The notes beneath the pieces are model-generated. The model was not told the origin of the DNA and did not search any database. It saw only the letters and a list, made by a program, of their open reading frames with translations. A DNA stretch of 64,000 nucleotides from Litorilituus lipolyticus (GTDB lineage: Bacteria > Pseudomonadota > Gammaproteobacteria > Enterobacterales > Alteromonadaceae). The stretch lies in assembly GCF_006439335.1 (NCBI RefSeq), contig NZ_SAWY01000001.1:186001-250000 (forward strand), given 5' to 3'. Each line of letters opens with the position of its first letter. Positions within the stretch are counted from its first letter, which is position 1. Positions 47,825-57,822 of the stretch are shown here, piece after piece. The position numbers were made by a program, and so were the translations under genes.

Positions 47825-48478
47825 ATGACTTTATTTGAAAAATTACGCTGTTTATTCACTTTCGGCCAAGGTGTAGCCCTCCCTTTGCCTGACATTACCA
47901 ATGAAAGCTCACCTTTTGCTTTATTCCAACAATGGTTTGATGATGCAAATAAATCAGGTATTCTATTGCCTGAGTCAATGTCGGTTAGTACTTGCTCACA
48001 ATCAGGCCAACCAAGCTCTCGTATGGTATTACTGAAGTCATTCGACGAGAGCGGCTTTGTTTTTTACACTAATTACTCCAGCCGAAAAAGCCATGAAATG
48101 GCCGAGAATGATAACGTCGCATTGTTATTTCACTGGAATGTATTGCAACGACAAATTCGCATTGAAGGTACTGTTGAAAAAGTTTCGGCACAAGAGTCTG
48201 CTGATTACTTTCACAGCAGAGATAGAGGAAGCCAAGTTGGTGCATGGGCGTCTAAGCAGAGCCAGAAGCTCGCATATGATAATGAACTTAAAGATCGTAT
48301 GAAGCATTACTCAGAAAAGTTTTCAGAAGGTGAAGTACCTCACCCTGAATTTTGGGGTGGTTGGCGAGTTAAGCCACACTTTATAGAGTTTTGGCAAGGT
48401 AGAGCAAACAGGTTACACGATAGAGTTTGTTTTGAAAATGTAAAGGGTAATTGGCAACAACATAAGCTGCACCCTTAA
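47825..48478 (+). CDS. pdxH: Pyridoxamine 5'-phosphate oxidase
   Basis: PdxH oxidises pyridoxine or pyridoxamine 5'-phosphate to the cofactor pyridoxal phosphate, using FMN. The 217-residue protein shows the FMN-binding segment SSRMVLLKSFDESGFVFYTN, the SRKSHEMAEN stretch, SRDRGSQVGAWAS and the C-terminal signature FWQGRANRLHDR. There is no strong ribosome site before the ATG. It is convergent with the M48 peptidase gene across a shared terminator. Confidence 0.96.
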   Translation: MTLFEKLRCLFTFGQGVALPLPDITNESSPFALFQQWFDDANKSGILLPESMSVSTCSQSGQPSSRMVLLKSFDESGFVFYTNYSSRKSHEMAENDNVALLFHWNVLQRQIRIEGTVEKVSAQESADYFHSRDRGSQVGAWASKQSQKLAYDNELKDRMKHYSEKFSEGEVPHPEFWGGWRVKPHFIEFWQGRANRLHDRVCFENVKGNWQQHKLHP

Positions 48479-48499
48479 ATTAAAGTCATATATAAATGA

Positions 48500-48536
48500 A
48501 AAGGAGTTATACGCGCTTTACGCCACTAACTCCTTT
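48500..48536. terminator. Bidirectional terminator between pdxH and the M48 gene
   Basis: AAAGGAGTTA (48500-48509) and TAACTCCTTT (48527-48536) are perfect 10-bp arms around a 17-base loop that contains a second small stem. It is shared by the two convergent genes. Confidence 0.65.
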
Positions 48537-48573
48537 GATCTTGCGAATGCTTCCCTTGCAACTCTCCTTCAAG

Positions 48574-49419
48574 TTATTTCTTCGCTTTATTCTTAGCAAC
48601 TGGCGGTTTAGGAATAACTTCAGGCTTCTTACATTGAGGTCTATTGTCTTTATTGTACAGCGTCATTGACTGAGCTAAATGTTGATTTAGCTGCTTAATC
48701 CTCGTTTGATTTGAAGGGTGAGTTGACATAAATTCTGGTGGCGCAGCACCATTATTCAACTTATCCATATTTTGCCATAACTTGACACTTGCCTTAGGGT
48801 CAAACCCTGATTTAGCCATCAAATCTTGACCGACTATATCTGCTTCACTTTCATGAGAGCGGCTATAAGGCATAATCACACCATATTGTAAGCCAACACC
48901 TAAACCTGCCATCCATAAACCTTTATTATCCACATCACTGGCACCTATAGCGACTGCAGCAACTGCAACGCCAATATTAGATAGTTTATTCGCTGACAAT
49001 CGTTCATTAGAATGGTGCTCAATGACATGACCTACTTCATGACCAATGATTGCTGCTAATTGATCTTGTGTTTCCGTCACATTCAAAATACCGGTATATA
49101 CACCAATTTTACCACCTGGCAACGCGAAAGCGTTCACTTGTTCAGAATCAAATACAACGACTTCCCACTCGCCTTGGTGAGCAGACTTTGGCACATTGAT
49201 TGTTATGGCATCGGCAACACATTGCACAAAGTTTACGGTTGGCTTGTCTGTGCTGATAGGAATTTGTTTTTTCATATCATCAAAAGATGCTGCTCCCATT
49301 TTGCTCAGCTCTTGTTCAGAAAAAAGCATGACTTGCTTTCGTCCCGTGGTCGATGTACTGCAAGAAGATAGTGTTGAAATAAGCAGGATACACGTCACTG
49401 CAGAAATGATTGATTTCAT
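48574..49419 (-). CDS. M48-family metalloprotease lipoprotein (LoiP/YcaL-like)
   Basis: The 281-residue protein has a lipoprotein signal (MKSIISAVTCILLISTLSSC), so it is probably membrane-anchored and faces the periplasm. The zinc motif is HEVGH (H127, E128, H131), with the third ligand in SHESEADIVGQ. The C-terminal part TRIKQLNQHL is typical of the LoiP/YcaL group, which degrades misfolded outer-membrane proteins. ATG at 49419 is preferred over the in-frame codon at 49443 because it has GGA upstream and gives a normal signal length. Confidence 0.88.
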   Translation of the reverse strand: MKSIISAVTCILLISTLSSCSTSTTGRKQVMLFSEQELSKMGAASFDDMKKQIPISTDKPTVNFVQCVADAITINVPKSAHQGEWEVVVFDSEQVNAFALPGGKIGVYTGILNVTETQDQLAAIIGHEVGHVIEHHSNERLSANKLSNIGVAVAAVAIGASDVDNKGLWMAGLGVGLQYGVIMPYSRSHESEADIVGQDLMAKSGFDPKASVKLWQNMDKLNNGAAPPEFMSTHPSNQTRIKQLNQHLAQSMTLYNKDNRPQCKKPEVIPKPPVAKNKAKK

Positions 49420-49509
49420 ATTAAGTCCGTTAATAAAAGGCATAGTAATATTTTAAGTAGTTACTAAAAAAATTACTATGCCATATCAGCCTAAAAACAC
49501 ATTTTAGGC

Positions 49510-49540
49510 AAAAAAAAAAGCAGTAGACTTACTCTACTGC
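49510..49540 (-). terminator. Terminator of the oad operon
   Basis: GCAGTAGA (49520-49527) and TCTACTGC (49533-49540) form a perfect 8-bp stem with a 5-base loop. The A run at 49511-49519 becomes a T tract on the minus strand, 30 bases after the oadB stop. Confidence 0.9.
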
Positions 49541-49570
49541 TTTCATCATATCCTTTATGGTCAGTTGCGA

Positions 49571-50704
49571 TTAGCCACCGACAAGTGCTAACAAAATACC
49601 TGCGGCAACGGCTGAGCCTAATACCCCAGCAACATTTGGCCCCATAGCATGCATCAACAGGAAGTTATGCGGATTAGCTTCAAGGCCCACTTTATTTGCA
49701 ACGCGAGCTGCCATAGGCACCGCTGAAACGCCTGCTGCACCAATAAGCGGGTTAATTGGCTCTTTTGATACTTTATTCATTACTTTTGCCATTAGAACGC
49801 CTGAAGCCGTACCAATAGAGAAAGCAACAGCACCTAAACCTAGGATACCTAAGGTTTCAACATTCAAAAATGCTTCAGCGCTCAATTTGGAACCGACACC
49901 TAAACCTAAAAAGATCGTCGTTATATTAATTAGCTCATTTTGTGCCGTAGAGCTTAAACGATCTACAACACCCGCTTCACGCATTAAGTTACCTAAACAG
50001 AACATACCTACTAACGGCGTTGCAGCTGGCAAGAAGAAAATAGTCGCTAATAAAACGCCAAGCGGGAAAATTATTTTCTCTATTTTTGTTACGTGACGTA
50101 ATTGCGCCATTTCAATCTTACGTTCGTCTTCCGTAGTAAAGGCTTTCATAATTGGTGGCTGAATGATCGGAACCAATGCCATATATGAATATGCAGCTAC
50201 CGCTATAGCACCTAATAATTCAGGCGCTAATTTTGATGCCAAAAAGATAGCGGTAGGACCATCAGCACCACCAATAATGGCAATAGCAGACGCATCTTTT
50301 AATGTGAACTCAATACCTGGCATCGCATTTAACGCGATAGCACCGAATAAAGTCGCAAAGATACCAAATTGCGCTGCAGCACCTAAAAGCAAAGTTTTAG
50401 GGTTGGCAATTAGCGCGCCAAAATCGGTCATGGCACCAACACCCATAAAGATAATTAACGGGAAAATACCCGTATCTATCCCAGCATAATAAATGTAATG
50501 CAGTAAACCACCTACCTCTGAAAAGCCAGCAACAGGAATATTGGTTAATATGGCACCAAAGCCCATAGGTAGTAATAATAAGGGCTCGAAGTTTCTGGCA
50601 ATGGCCAAATACAATAAGCCACAACCAACTAGCATCATGACAACTTGACCTGTTTCAAAGTTAGCAAGGCCAGTTGACATCCAAAGTGTGTATAAAGACT
50701 CCAT
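49571..50704 (-). CDS. oadB: Sodium-pumping oxaloacetate decarboxylase, beta subunit
   Basis: OadB is the membrane subunit that decarboxylates carboxybiotin and pumps sodium outward. The 377-residue protein has many spans and the conserved [19 protein letters not shown] (Asp in the sodium path), [13 protein letters not shown] and [18 protein letters not shown], with the terminal [25 protein letters not shown] precedes the ATG. It follows oadA by 9 bases. Confidence 0.96.
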   Translation of the reverse strand: MESLYTLWMSTGLANFETGQVVMMLVGCGLLYLAIARNFEPLLLLPMGFGAILTNIPVAGFSEVGGLLHYIYYAGIDTGIFPLIIFMGVGAMTDFGALIANPKTLLLGAAAQFGIFATLFGAIALNAMPGIEFTLKDASAIAIIGGADGPTAIFLASKLAPELLGAIAVAAYSYMALVPIIQPPIMKAFTTEDERKIEMAQLRHVTKIEKIIFPLGVLLATIFFLPAATPLVGMFCLGNLMREAGVVDRLSSTAQNELINITTIFLGLGVGSKLSAEAFLNVETLGILGLGAVAFSIGTASGVLMAKVMNKVSKEPINPLIGAAGVSAVPMAARVANKVGLEANPHNFLLMHAMGPNVAGVLGSAVAAGILLALVGG

Positions 50705-50713
50705 GCTTATCTC

Positions 50714-52498
50714 CTAAGAAAAGCTAAGCAAAGCATCACCAACAGCAACAGAGTCACCTTCTTTGGTATATAACGATACTATCTCACCAGCAGTAGCTGC
50801 ACGTACTTCGGTTTCCATCTTCATCGCTTCCATAATGATAACAACATCACCTGCTTCTACATGGTCTCCTTCGCTCACCAATACCTTAAAGATATTACCG
50901 GCTAACGGTGCATTTAACGTTTCTTCTGCAGAAATAGAAGCAGATTGTTTAATCGCCTCATCTCCAAAAGGTACGCTGATTGAATCAATAGAGCCGCCTG
51001 GTGCAACCACCACATCATAGACCTTACCATCAACACTTACGGCATAGCTTTCTGGCGCAGTTGATGAAGGAACGGCTGCTTCTTGTGCTGTAGGAGCTTG
51101 TAAAACTTGTTTGGTTGGTACAGGTTCAAAGGCATCAGGGTTGTTTCTGTTCTCTAAAAACTTCAAACCAATTTGAGGGAATAATGCATAAGTTAATACG
51201 TCATCAATAACCTCTTCAGCTAGATCAATACCCTTTTCATTGGCTAAAGACTGTAATTCATCAGAAAGCTTGTCAACTTCTGGATCGAGAAGATCAGCAG
51301 GTCGACAGGTAATCACTTCTTTACCATCTAGCACTCTAGCTTGCAATTCCGTATCAACTGGCGCAGCTGTTGAACCGTATTCGCCTTTTAAAACACCTGA
51401 TGTTTCTTTAGTGATTGATTGATAGCGCTCGCCAGTTAAAACATTTAGTACCGCTTGAGTACCAACAATTTGTGATGTTGGCGTCACAAGTGGAATATAA
51501 CCAAGATCTTTTCTTACTTTAGGGATCTCTGTTAATACTTCATCAAACTTATCAGAAGCACCCTGCTCTTTCAGTTGATTTTCCATGTTTGTTAGCATAC
51601 CACCAGGTACTTGCGCCATTAAAATACGTGCATCAACACCTTTTAAGCTGCCTTCGAATTGAGCATACTTTTCTCTAATATCACGAAAATAAGCCGCAAC
51701 TTCCGCCATTTTTTCAACGTTCAAGCCAGTATCTCTTTCTGAACCTTCAACGATTGAAGCGATTGTCTCTGTTGGTGAATGTCCATAGGTCATACTCATT
51801 GAAGAGATAGCTGTATCAATAACATCCACTTCGCTATCGATTGCCTTCATTTGTGTAGCAATACTTAAACCAGTTGTTGCATGACAGTGTAAAGCAATGG
51901 GTAGTGATACGGTTTCTTTCAATTTACCAATTAACTCTTGCGCATCATATGGCTTCAATAATCCTGACATATCTTTGATACATAAGGAATGCGCGCCCAT
52001 ATCTTCTAGCTGTTTAGCCATGGTTAACCAGCCTTCAAGCGTATGAACAGGGCTTTCAGTATAACTTAAGGTACCTTGAGCATGTGCGCCTACTTTTACT
52101 GCGGCTTTAATAGATGTTTGTAAGTTTCTCACATCATTCATTGCATCAAAGATTCTGAAAACATCAATACCGTTAATATGAGCACGTTCTACAAACTTCT
52201 CTACAACATCATCGGCATAATGACGATAACCTAAAATGTTTTGCCCACGAAACAACATTTGCTGTTTAGTATTTGGCATGGCCTCTTTTAAAGTACGAAT
52301 ACGATGCCATGGGTCTTCACCTAAATAACGAATACAAGAGTCAAATGTTGCTCCCCCCCAAGATTCAATAGACCAATAGCCCACTTCATCAAGTGTCTTA
52401 GCAATTGGCAACATATCTTCTAGACGAAGTCTTGTTGCTAAAAGTGATTGATGTCCATCTCTTAAGACAACTTCAGTAATACCTAATGGCTTGCTCAT
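50714..52498 (-). CDS. oadA: Oxaloacetate decarboxylase, alpha subunit (biotin-carrying)
   Basis: OadA moves CO2 from oxaloacetate to biotin. The 594-residue protein starts with a carboxyltransferase TIM barrel ([14 protein letters not shown], metal ligand D14; [11 protein letters not shown] with the catalytic Lys; ALHCHATTG with the metal His pair). A linker follows, then a C-terminal biotinyl domain with the biotin site K560 in MEAMKMETE. The linker (about 455-520) is enriched in A, P and T. It is cotranscribed with oadG (21-base gap) and oadB. Confidence 0.97.
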   Translation of the reverse strand: MSKPLGITEVVLRDGHQSLLATRLRLEDMLPIAKTLDEVGYWSIESWGGATFDSCIRYLGEDPWHRIRTLKEAMPNTKQQMLFRGQNILGYRHYADDVVEKFVERAHINGIDVFRIFDAMNDVRNLQTSIKAAVKVGAHAQGTLSYTESPVHTLEGWLTMAKQLEDMGAHSLCIKDMSGLLKPYDAQELIGKLKETVSLPIALHCHATTGLSIATQMKAIDSEVDVIDTAISSMSMTYGHSPTETIASIVEGSERDTGLNVEKMAEVAAYFRDIREKYAQFEGSLKGVDARILMAQVPGGMLTNMENQLKEQGASDKFDEVLTEIPKVRKDLGYIPLVTPTSQIVGTQAVLNVLTGERYQSITKETSGVLKGEYGSTAAPVDTELQARVLDGKEVITCRPADLLDPEVDKLSDELQSLANEKGIDLAEEVIDDVLTYALFPQIGLKFLENRNNPDAFEPVPTKQVLQAPTAQEAAVPSSTAPESYAVSVDGKVYDVVVAPGGSIDSISVPFGDEAIKQSASISAEETLNAPLAGNIFKVLVSEGDHVEAGDVVIIMEAMKMETEVRAATAGEIVSLYTKEGDSVAVGDALLSFS

Positions 52499-52519
52499 GA
52501 CGATACCTTTTGTATATTT

Positions 52520-52795
52520 TTATGATTTTGATTGAGAATGCTTGCGTTGATAGCTACTTACTGCACTAGTAATCGCGGCAACCACAGCTGGAGAGACTTC
52601 TCCGCTGACGGCTTTGCTTGTTTTCTTGCTTGCTCTTGGCTTGCTTTCTACGACAGCATCAGGGAACTTAACTGATAACTTGGCCAGAACAGTATTTATA
52701 AAAATGATTAATAAACTTAAAAAAGCGAAAACAAATACCATGCCTGCTAGCATTAATGTTCCTGCTTCAATAAATTGTTGTTGCATGTTGTCCAT
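52520..52795 (-). CDS. oadG: Oxaloacetate decarboxylase, gamma subunit
   Basis: OadG holds the alpha and beta subunits together. The 91-residue protein has one N-terminal span (about 12-35, LMLAGMVFVFAFLSLLIIF) and a basic cytoplasmic tail (KPRASKKTSK, then AITSAVSSYQRKHSQ), which is the typical OadG layout. It heads the oadGAB operon. A long gene-free region with a terminator-like hairpin lies upstream. Confidence 0.93.
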   Translation of the reverse strand: MDNMQQQFIEAGTLMLAGMVFVFAFLSLLIIFINTVLAKLSVKFPDAVVESKPRASKKTSKAVSGEVSPAVVAAITSAVSSYQRKHSQSKS

Positions 52796-53460
52796 TTTTT
52801 AATCTCTAACAATTCTCTTATAATTAGAATAATCACTCCAATCACTAAAAAGCAAATGCTTTTCGCCAGTTTCATAAAAATATTTTTTCGTCAACCCCTA
52901 AATAGAGGGAATATTCACTTATTCACAATAAATATGCAGTCGTTTTAGCATATTTTAATATTGTATATAATATCTAAGTCCGTAATATTGAGGTCTTGGC
53001 AAAAAAAACAAGAGATGTTATACAATATCCTCTCTTGCACTTTTTATTCACACAAGTTGCATACAATTGCATTCCCCTTTGCTAAAAGCTAACTAAATAA
53101 TAGGCAATTAAAACAAAAAACCATCAATTAACCACCCTCTACAGCAGTTAGCTTCGTTGATGTTGAGGCATTTAGATATGCAAAGTTTTAAACGTTAAAT
53201 TACTTCAGGAGATGTAAAATTTCGCTGTGTTTATAACTTTTTAAGCGCGTGAATTTAGCATCACACTATCAATTGGATTAATTATATTAAATAACAAGCC
53301 TGAGAGGATTGTGGCAAAATAAATAATTTAATACTAAAGTTTTCATTTCCTACATCGTTATAACTTATTCAGAGCACTGTAATTTCGTTGTATCTGAAGC
53401 ATGATAAAAAAAACATAAATGCCACATGAAATATGAATTGTTTGACTTGAAAGAAATTTA
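52796..53460. other. Gene-free region between the tRNA cluster and oadG
   Basis: About 665 A+T-rich bases contain no supported protein gene. The oadGAB promoter must lie here, though no clear -10/-35 pair stands out. The only strong element is the terminator-like hairpin at 53001-53037, oriented as oadG. No tRNA or recognisable structured RNA family is seen. Confidence 0.5.
53001..53037 (-). terminator. Terminator-like hairpin upstream of oadG
   Basis: CAAGAGA (53009-53015) and TCTCTTG (53031-53037) form a 7-bp stem with a 15-base loop; the eight A at 53001-53008 give a T8 tract on the minus strand. It lies 206 bases before oadG and beyond the terminator of the tRNA operon, so it either ends a short unannotated transcript or acts as a leader attenuator. 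Confidence 0.55.
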
Positions 53461-53463
53461 GGC

Positions 53464-53493
53464 AAAAAAAAACCTAGCCGAAGCTAGGTTTTT
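53464..53493 (-). terminator. Terminator of the tRNA operon
   Basis: AAAAACCTAGC (53468-53478) pairs with GCTAGGTTTTT (53483-53493). On the minus strand the loop reads TTCG closed by C-G, the very stable tetraloop, and a long T tract follows. Confidence 0.92.
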
Positions 53494-53509
53494 CTCTCTC
53501 TATGAGATG

Positions 53510-53586
53510 TGGCGGACGCGGCAGGAGTCGAACCTGCGACCGCCTGGTTCGTAGCCAGGTACTCTATCCAGCTGAGCTACGCGTCC
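53510..53586 (-). tRNA. tRNA-Arg (anticodon ACG), copy 2
   Basis: The 77-base cloverleaf includes CCA (53510-53512). Acceptor GGACGCG pairs with CGCGTCC, discriminator G. The D-arm is AGCTCAGCTGGATAGAGTA, the anticodon loop has ACG (read as inosine-CG, decoding CGU, CGC and CGA), and the T-arm has GTTCGACTC. It is identical to the copy at 53662-53738. Confidence 0.97.
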
Positions 53587-53661
53587 GCGGTATGAAAACT
53601 TCTTTATTCAGCCTTAACATTAGCTGATTTACCATTGATTGCCACATTTATAAGATAAAAG

Positions 53662-53738
53662 TGGCGGACGCGGCAGGAGTCGAACCTGCGACCGCCTGGT
53701 TCGTAGCCAGGTACTCTATCCAGCTGAGCTACGCGTCC
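53662..53738 (-). tRNA. tRNA-Arg (anticodon ACG), copy 1
   Basis: This 77-base tRNA is identical to the copy at 53510-53586, 75 bases downstream. The identity extends two bases past the mature 5' end, as expected of a recent or gene-converted tandem duplication. It is separated from tRNA-Ser by only 4 bases, so all three are cut from one precursor. Confidence 0.97.
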
Positions 53739-53740
53739 GC

Positions 53741-53834
<94 letters not shown>

Positions 53835-53985
53835 AGTGGGTGCGAATATTAATGGATCTTAAAAATAAGTCAAACAATTTTTCGCATTTATTTCTTAATT
53901 TGAACTGTTTGCTGACAATTCACGCAATAATGCTGTTTTTTAACCAATTCAAGGCCTAAATACTTTTCAAATGAAATTCCCTCAT

Positions 53986-54016
53986 AAAAAAAGCACCACT
54001 ATGTGGTGCTTTTTTT
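53986..54016 (-). terminator. csrA terminator
   Basis: GCACCAC (53993-53999) and GTGGTGC (54003-54009) form a perfect stem with a 3-base loop, flanked by A and T runs on the two sides, 25 bases after the csrA stop. Confidence 0.9.
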
Positions 54017-54034
54017 ATTAGGGGATATACACTT

Positions 54035-54232
54035 TTAAAGTTTATTTCCCGATACCTCTGTATCGCCTTTTTCAGCTTGTATACGCATATAAATTTCTTC
54101 ACGGTGCACTGAAACCTCTTTTGGCGCATTAACACCTATTCTTACCTGATTTCCTTTAACGCCTAAAACAGTTACGGTAACATCGTCACCTATCATTAAA
54201 GTTTCACCTACGCGTCGTGTTAATATAAGCAT
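54035..54232 (-). CDS. csrA: Carbon storage regulator CsrA
   Basis: CsrA is a homodimeric RNA-binding protein that blocks or stabilises mRNAs carrying GGA motifs. The 65-residue protein starts [17 protein letters not shown] and keeps R44 (VSVHREEIY) and the L4/R6 RNA-binding strand, with a short charged tail. AAGGA precedes the ATG. It lies between alaS and the Ser/Arg tRNAs, the conserved gammaproteobacterial position. No CsrB-like RNA with repeated GGA loops is seen nearby. Confidence 0.98.
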   Translation of the reverse strand: MLILTRRVGETLMIGDDVTVTVLGVKGNQVRIGVNAPKEVSVHREEIYMRIQAEKGDTEVSGNKL

Positions 54233-54641
54233 TACATCTTCCTTTTCAAAAAATGAGAATCACTAAAAATATATATAAGCTAGTAATATATTTGGATTAG
54301 TTTACTTTTTTCAGTTTACTATTAAGTAATAGACAACTTTTTAAAAAAAGTCATTATTCATTTTTAAACTCATTTCCAATGCAGTATAAAAATGAAAGAG
54401 CATAATTTATAACAAAATAAATTGCCATAAATTAATTAGTATGATCATATCAATAATCACTTACCTTTGAATAGTTTTATAGCCCTATTTTTACTCAAAA
54501 TCTGTTATTTATTGTCCTAGGTTAGTAATCTTTTGTATACGTTTACATTTTGCTAACATTCGATACTATGTAGTAATTATCGTTTGTATTAAGGCATAAA
54601 AAAGGAGCTTTCGCTCCTCATTTATTCAAGTAAAAAATAGC
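54233..54641. other. Region between alaS and csrA
   Basis: These 409 bases are A+T-rich with no supported gene. They contain the alaS terminator (54598-54618) and must hold the csrA promoter or promoters, none of which is clear. Confidence 0.5.
54598..54618 (-). terminator. alaS terminator
   Basis: AGGAGC (54603-54608) and GCTCCT (54613-54618) form a stem closing a TTTC loop (GAAA on the minus strand), followed by six T in the direction of alaS transcription. Confidence 0.85.
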
Positions 54642-57272
54642 CTAACTAAGCTTTTCTACCAGCCAAGGTTTTACTGACTCTAAAGCAGACGTGATATTCT
54701 CAGGTTGACTCCCCCCCGCTTGTGCCATATCTGGACGCCCGCCACCTTTACCACCCACTTGCTGAGCTACATGGTTGACCAACTCACCCGCTTTAACTTT
54801 ATTGGTTAAATCTTTAGTAACACCAGCAATCAAACCAACTTTCGGACCATTAGCTGTTGCTAACATGATAATACCTGATTGCATTTTATTTTTAAGTTCA
54901 TCTACCATGCCACGAAGTGCTTTGCTTTCAACACCATCTAAATCAGCAATAAGTACTTTAATACCGTTGATATCTATAGCTTGATTCACAAGATCAGAGC
55001 CCGCTTGAGCAGCCAGCTCTTGCTTTAATTGACTTATTTCTTTTTCAAGTAACTTGGAGCGACTAATAAGTTGTTCAACCTTTGCATCAACGTTACTTGC
55101 GTCAGCTTTAACTAAGGCAGCAACGTTATTTAATTTATTTGCCTGCTGATTAATGTAATCTAATGCTGATGTTGCTGTAACCGCTTCAATACGACGAACT
55201 CCCGCGGCAATACCAGACTCAGACACTATCTTTAATAAGCCAATATCACCCGTTCTATTAACGTGTACACCACCACAAAGCTCGATAGAGAAGTCACCTA
55301 AAGTTACAACACGCACTTCGTCATCATATTTTTCACCAAAAAGTGCCATTGCACCTCTTTCTTTGGCTTCTTCAATATACATAGATTCAGTTTGCTTTTC
55401 ATGGTTACGACGAATCTCATCATTAACCATTTTTTCTACTTGCTGTAATTCCTCAGTAGTGACCCCTTCAAAGTGAGAGAAATCAAAACGTAGTTTCTCT
55501 GCATCACATAAAGAACCTTTTTGAGTAACATGCTCACCTAAAACTTTTCTCAGTGTTGCATGCAATAAATGTGTTGCTGTATGGTTTTTAACAATCGCAG
55601 CTCTACGCTCAATATCAATTTCAGCTTTTACGCGACGATTCACACCCATAGTCGTTCGTGCTACACCACAATGAGCAAATGCATTACCCAGTTTTATAGT
55701 ATCTTCAACTTCAAATACACCGCCATCAAGGTGTAATAAGCCAGTATCACCAACTTGACCACCCGATTCAGCATAAAATGGCGTTCTATCTAAGATAACA
55801 ATTCCTTGCTCACCTGGTAGAAGCTCATTCACTGAGGTTTGTTGTTGACTGTTAAATAGCTCTACTACAGTCGCAGAGTATGAATCATTGTCATAGCCCT
55901 TAAAGCCTGTTTTATGATCAGACTTTAATTGTTGATTGTAATCAGTACCAAATTGGCTTGCTTGCTGAGCACGTTCACGCTGTAAGCCCATGGCTACATC
56001 GAAACCATTTTGATCTATTTTTAAGTGACGTTCACGAGCAATATCTGCCGTTAAATCAGCAGGGAAACCATATGTATCATATAACTTAAATACATCTTCA
56101 CCAGAAATAGTATCACTTTCTAAATTAGCTAAAATATCTTCGAGTAACATCATGCCGCGATCTAACGTACGGCCAAATTGCTCTTCTTCAATACGTAATA
56201 GTTTTTCAATAATGGCTTGCTGTTGAGCTAACTCAGGGTATGCTTCGCCCATTTGCTCGATAAGAGATGCAACCAGTTTATGGAAAAAGTGTCCTTTAGC
56301 TTCAAGTTTATGACCATGACGTATCGCACGACGAATAATACGGCGCAATACATAGCCACGTCCCTCATTTGACGGCACAACACCATCAACAATTAAGAAA
56401 CAACATGAACGAATATGATCACTGATAACTCTTAATGACTTGTGCTCTAGGTCAGTACAGTCTAATAGATTGGCCGTATCTTTAATAAGTGCTTGGAATA
56501 AGTCGATTTCGTAATTACTATGAACATTTTGCATAATGGCAGAAATACGCTCTAAGCCCATACCTGTATCGATTGACGGATTAGGCAACGGCTCCATATC
56601 ACCATTGGCTTGGCGATTAAACTGCATGAAAACAATATTCCAAATTTCAATAAATCGATCACCGTCTTCATCAGGAGACCCCGGAGGCCCACCAAAAATT
56701 TCTTCACCGTGATCATAAAATATTTCTGAACAAGGACCACAAGGACCAGTATCACCCATTGACCAGAAGTTATCTGACTCATACTTTTTATCAGGCGACT
56801 TATCACCAATACGGATGATTTTTTCTACAGGTACACCAATCTCATTTTTCCAAAATGAAAAAGCTTCTTCATCACTTTCATAAACAGTGACTAAAAGTTT
56901 TTCTTTAGGTAGACCTAAAACTTCTGTTAAGAATGTCCATGCATAGGTAATAGCGTCTTCTTTAAAATAATCACCAAAGCTAAAGTTACCTAACATTTCA
57001 AAAAAGGTGTGGTGACGAGCTGTATAACCAACATTTTCTAGATCATTATGCTTACCACCAGCTCGAACACAACGTTGTGCAGAAGTGGCACGAGTATAAC
57101 TACGTTTTTCTGCCCCCAAAAATACATCTTTAAATGGCACCATTCCGGCGTTTGTGAATAATAACGTCGCATCATTTCCTGGAACAAGAGAGCTACTCTT
57201 AACAATTTGATGCTGTTTGGTGGCAAAAAAATCTAAAAATGCCTGGCGTACTTCGGCGGTGCTTTTAATCAT
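54642..57272 (-). CDS. alaS: Alanyl-tRNA synthetase
   Basis: AlaS charges and edits tRNA-Ala. The 876-residue protein is complete: the class II catalytic core ([23 protein letters not shown]), an editing domain with the zinc site [16 protein letters not shown] and C666 in CGGVHV (the same number as in E. coli), and the C-terminal glycine-rich C-Ala domain ([15 protein letters not shown]). It follows recX by 80 bases; csrA comes next, downstream of its terminator. Confidence 0.98.
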   Translation of the reverse strand: MIKSTAEVRQAFLDFFATKQHQIVKSSSLVPGNDATLLFTNAGMVPFKDVFLGAEKRSYTRATSAQRCVRAGGKHNDLENVGYTARHHTFFEMLGNFSFGDYFKEDAITYAWTFLTEVLGLPKEKLLVTVYESDEEAFSFWKNEIGVPVEKIIRIGDKSPDKKYESDNFWSMGDTGPCGPCSEIFYDHGEEIFGGPPGSPDEDGDRFIEIWNIVFMQFNRQANGDMEPLPNPSIDTGMGLERISAIMQNVHSNYEIDLFQALIKDTANLLDCTDLEHKSLRVISDHIRSCCFLIVDGVVPSNEGRGYVLRRIIRRAIRHGHKLEAKGHFFHKLVASLIEQMGEAYPELAQQQAIIEKLLRIEEEQFGRTLDRGMMLLEDILANLESDTISGEDVFKLYDTYGFPADLTADIARERHLKIDQNGFDVAMGLQRERAQQASQFGTDYNQQLKSDHKTGFKGYDNDSYSATVVELFNSQQQTSVNELLPGEQGIVILDRTPFYAESGGQVGDTGLLHLDGGVFEVEDTIKLGNAFAHCGVARTTMGVNRRVKAEIDIERRAAIVKNHTATHLLHATLRKVLGEHVTQKGSLCDAEKLRFDFSHFEGVTTEELQQVEKMVNDEIRRNHEKQTESMYIEEAKERGAMALFGEKYDDEVRVVTLGDFSIELCGGVHVNRTGDIGLLKIVSESGIAAGVRRIEAVTATSALDYINQQANKLNNVAALVKADASNVDAKVEQLISRSKLLEKEISQLKQELAAQAGSDLVNQAIDINGIKVLIADLDGVESKALRGMVDELKNKMQSGIIMLATANGPKVGLIAGVTKDLTNKVKAGELVNHVAQQVGGKGGGRPDMAQAGGSQPENITSALESVKPWLVEKLS

Positions 57273-57352
57273 GGGATTCTCAATTATTCATTCAATTAAA
57301 ACTGGGTAGCACTTTTATTCATTAGACTACCTCTACATCATGCTTCGCTCAC

Positions 57353-57802
57353 TTACTCATAAGCGTAGTTGGCGTTCACTACCGTTAAAATTTCCTCGGT
57401 GGAAAATCCACGGTATTGTAAAAATCGTATTCTTTTGGCTTTATCTTTTTGATCGAAAATGGTCTTTATACCAAAACGCTTATTATACGCAAGCTCAGCT
57501 TGAAGATACCAATCAATTTCACAGTTTTTATGCAATTGATGAATAATTGTTGAACAAACTCCCTTTTGTTTAAGTTCATTAGCAATATATTGCCAGCCAT
57601 AGCCTCTATTTGAACGATAACGACACACGGTTTCAGCAAACCGATCGTCTGACAAATAGTTTTTTTTTAATAATTGAGCGATGGCTGCATCAATATCACT
57701 TTGTTGATATTCTCTTTGCTTTAATTTTTGCTGAATTTCCAGCTCTGAGTATTCTCGCCTTGCGAGTAACCCAACAGCACATTGTAAGGCAGTACTTTTC
57801 AA
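57353..57802 (-). CDS. recX: RecA regulator RecX
   Basis: RecX caps or destabilises RecA filaments. The 149-residue protein has the tandem three-helix repeats of the family (LLARREYSELEIQQKLKQR, then NYLSDDRFAETVCRYRSNRGYGWQYI) and the G-ELKQKGV motif. It is not next to recA, which is 30 kb away, but 20 bases after dinB on the same strand. The LexA box of dinB therefore probably also drives recX. alaS follows. Confidence 0.93.
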   Translation of the reverse strand: MKSTALQCAVGLLARREYSELEIQQKLKQREYQQSDIDAAIAQLLKKNYLSDDRFAETVCRYRSNRGYGWQYIANELKQKGVCSTIIHQLHKNCEIDWYLQAELAYNKRFGIKTIFDQKDKAKRIRFLQYRGFSTEEILTVVNANYAYE

Positions 57803-57822
57803 TGTTTATTCCAGTGTTAATA

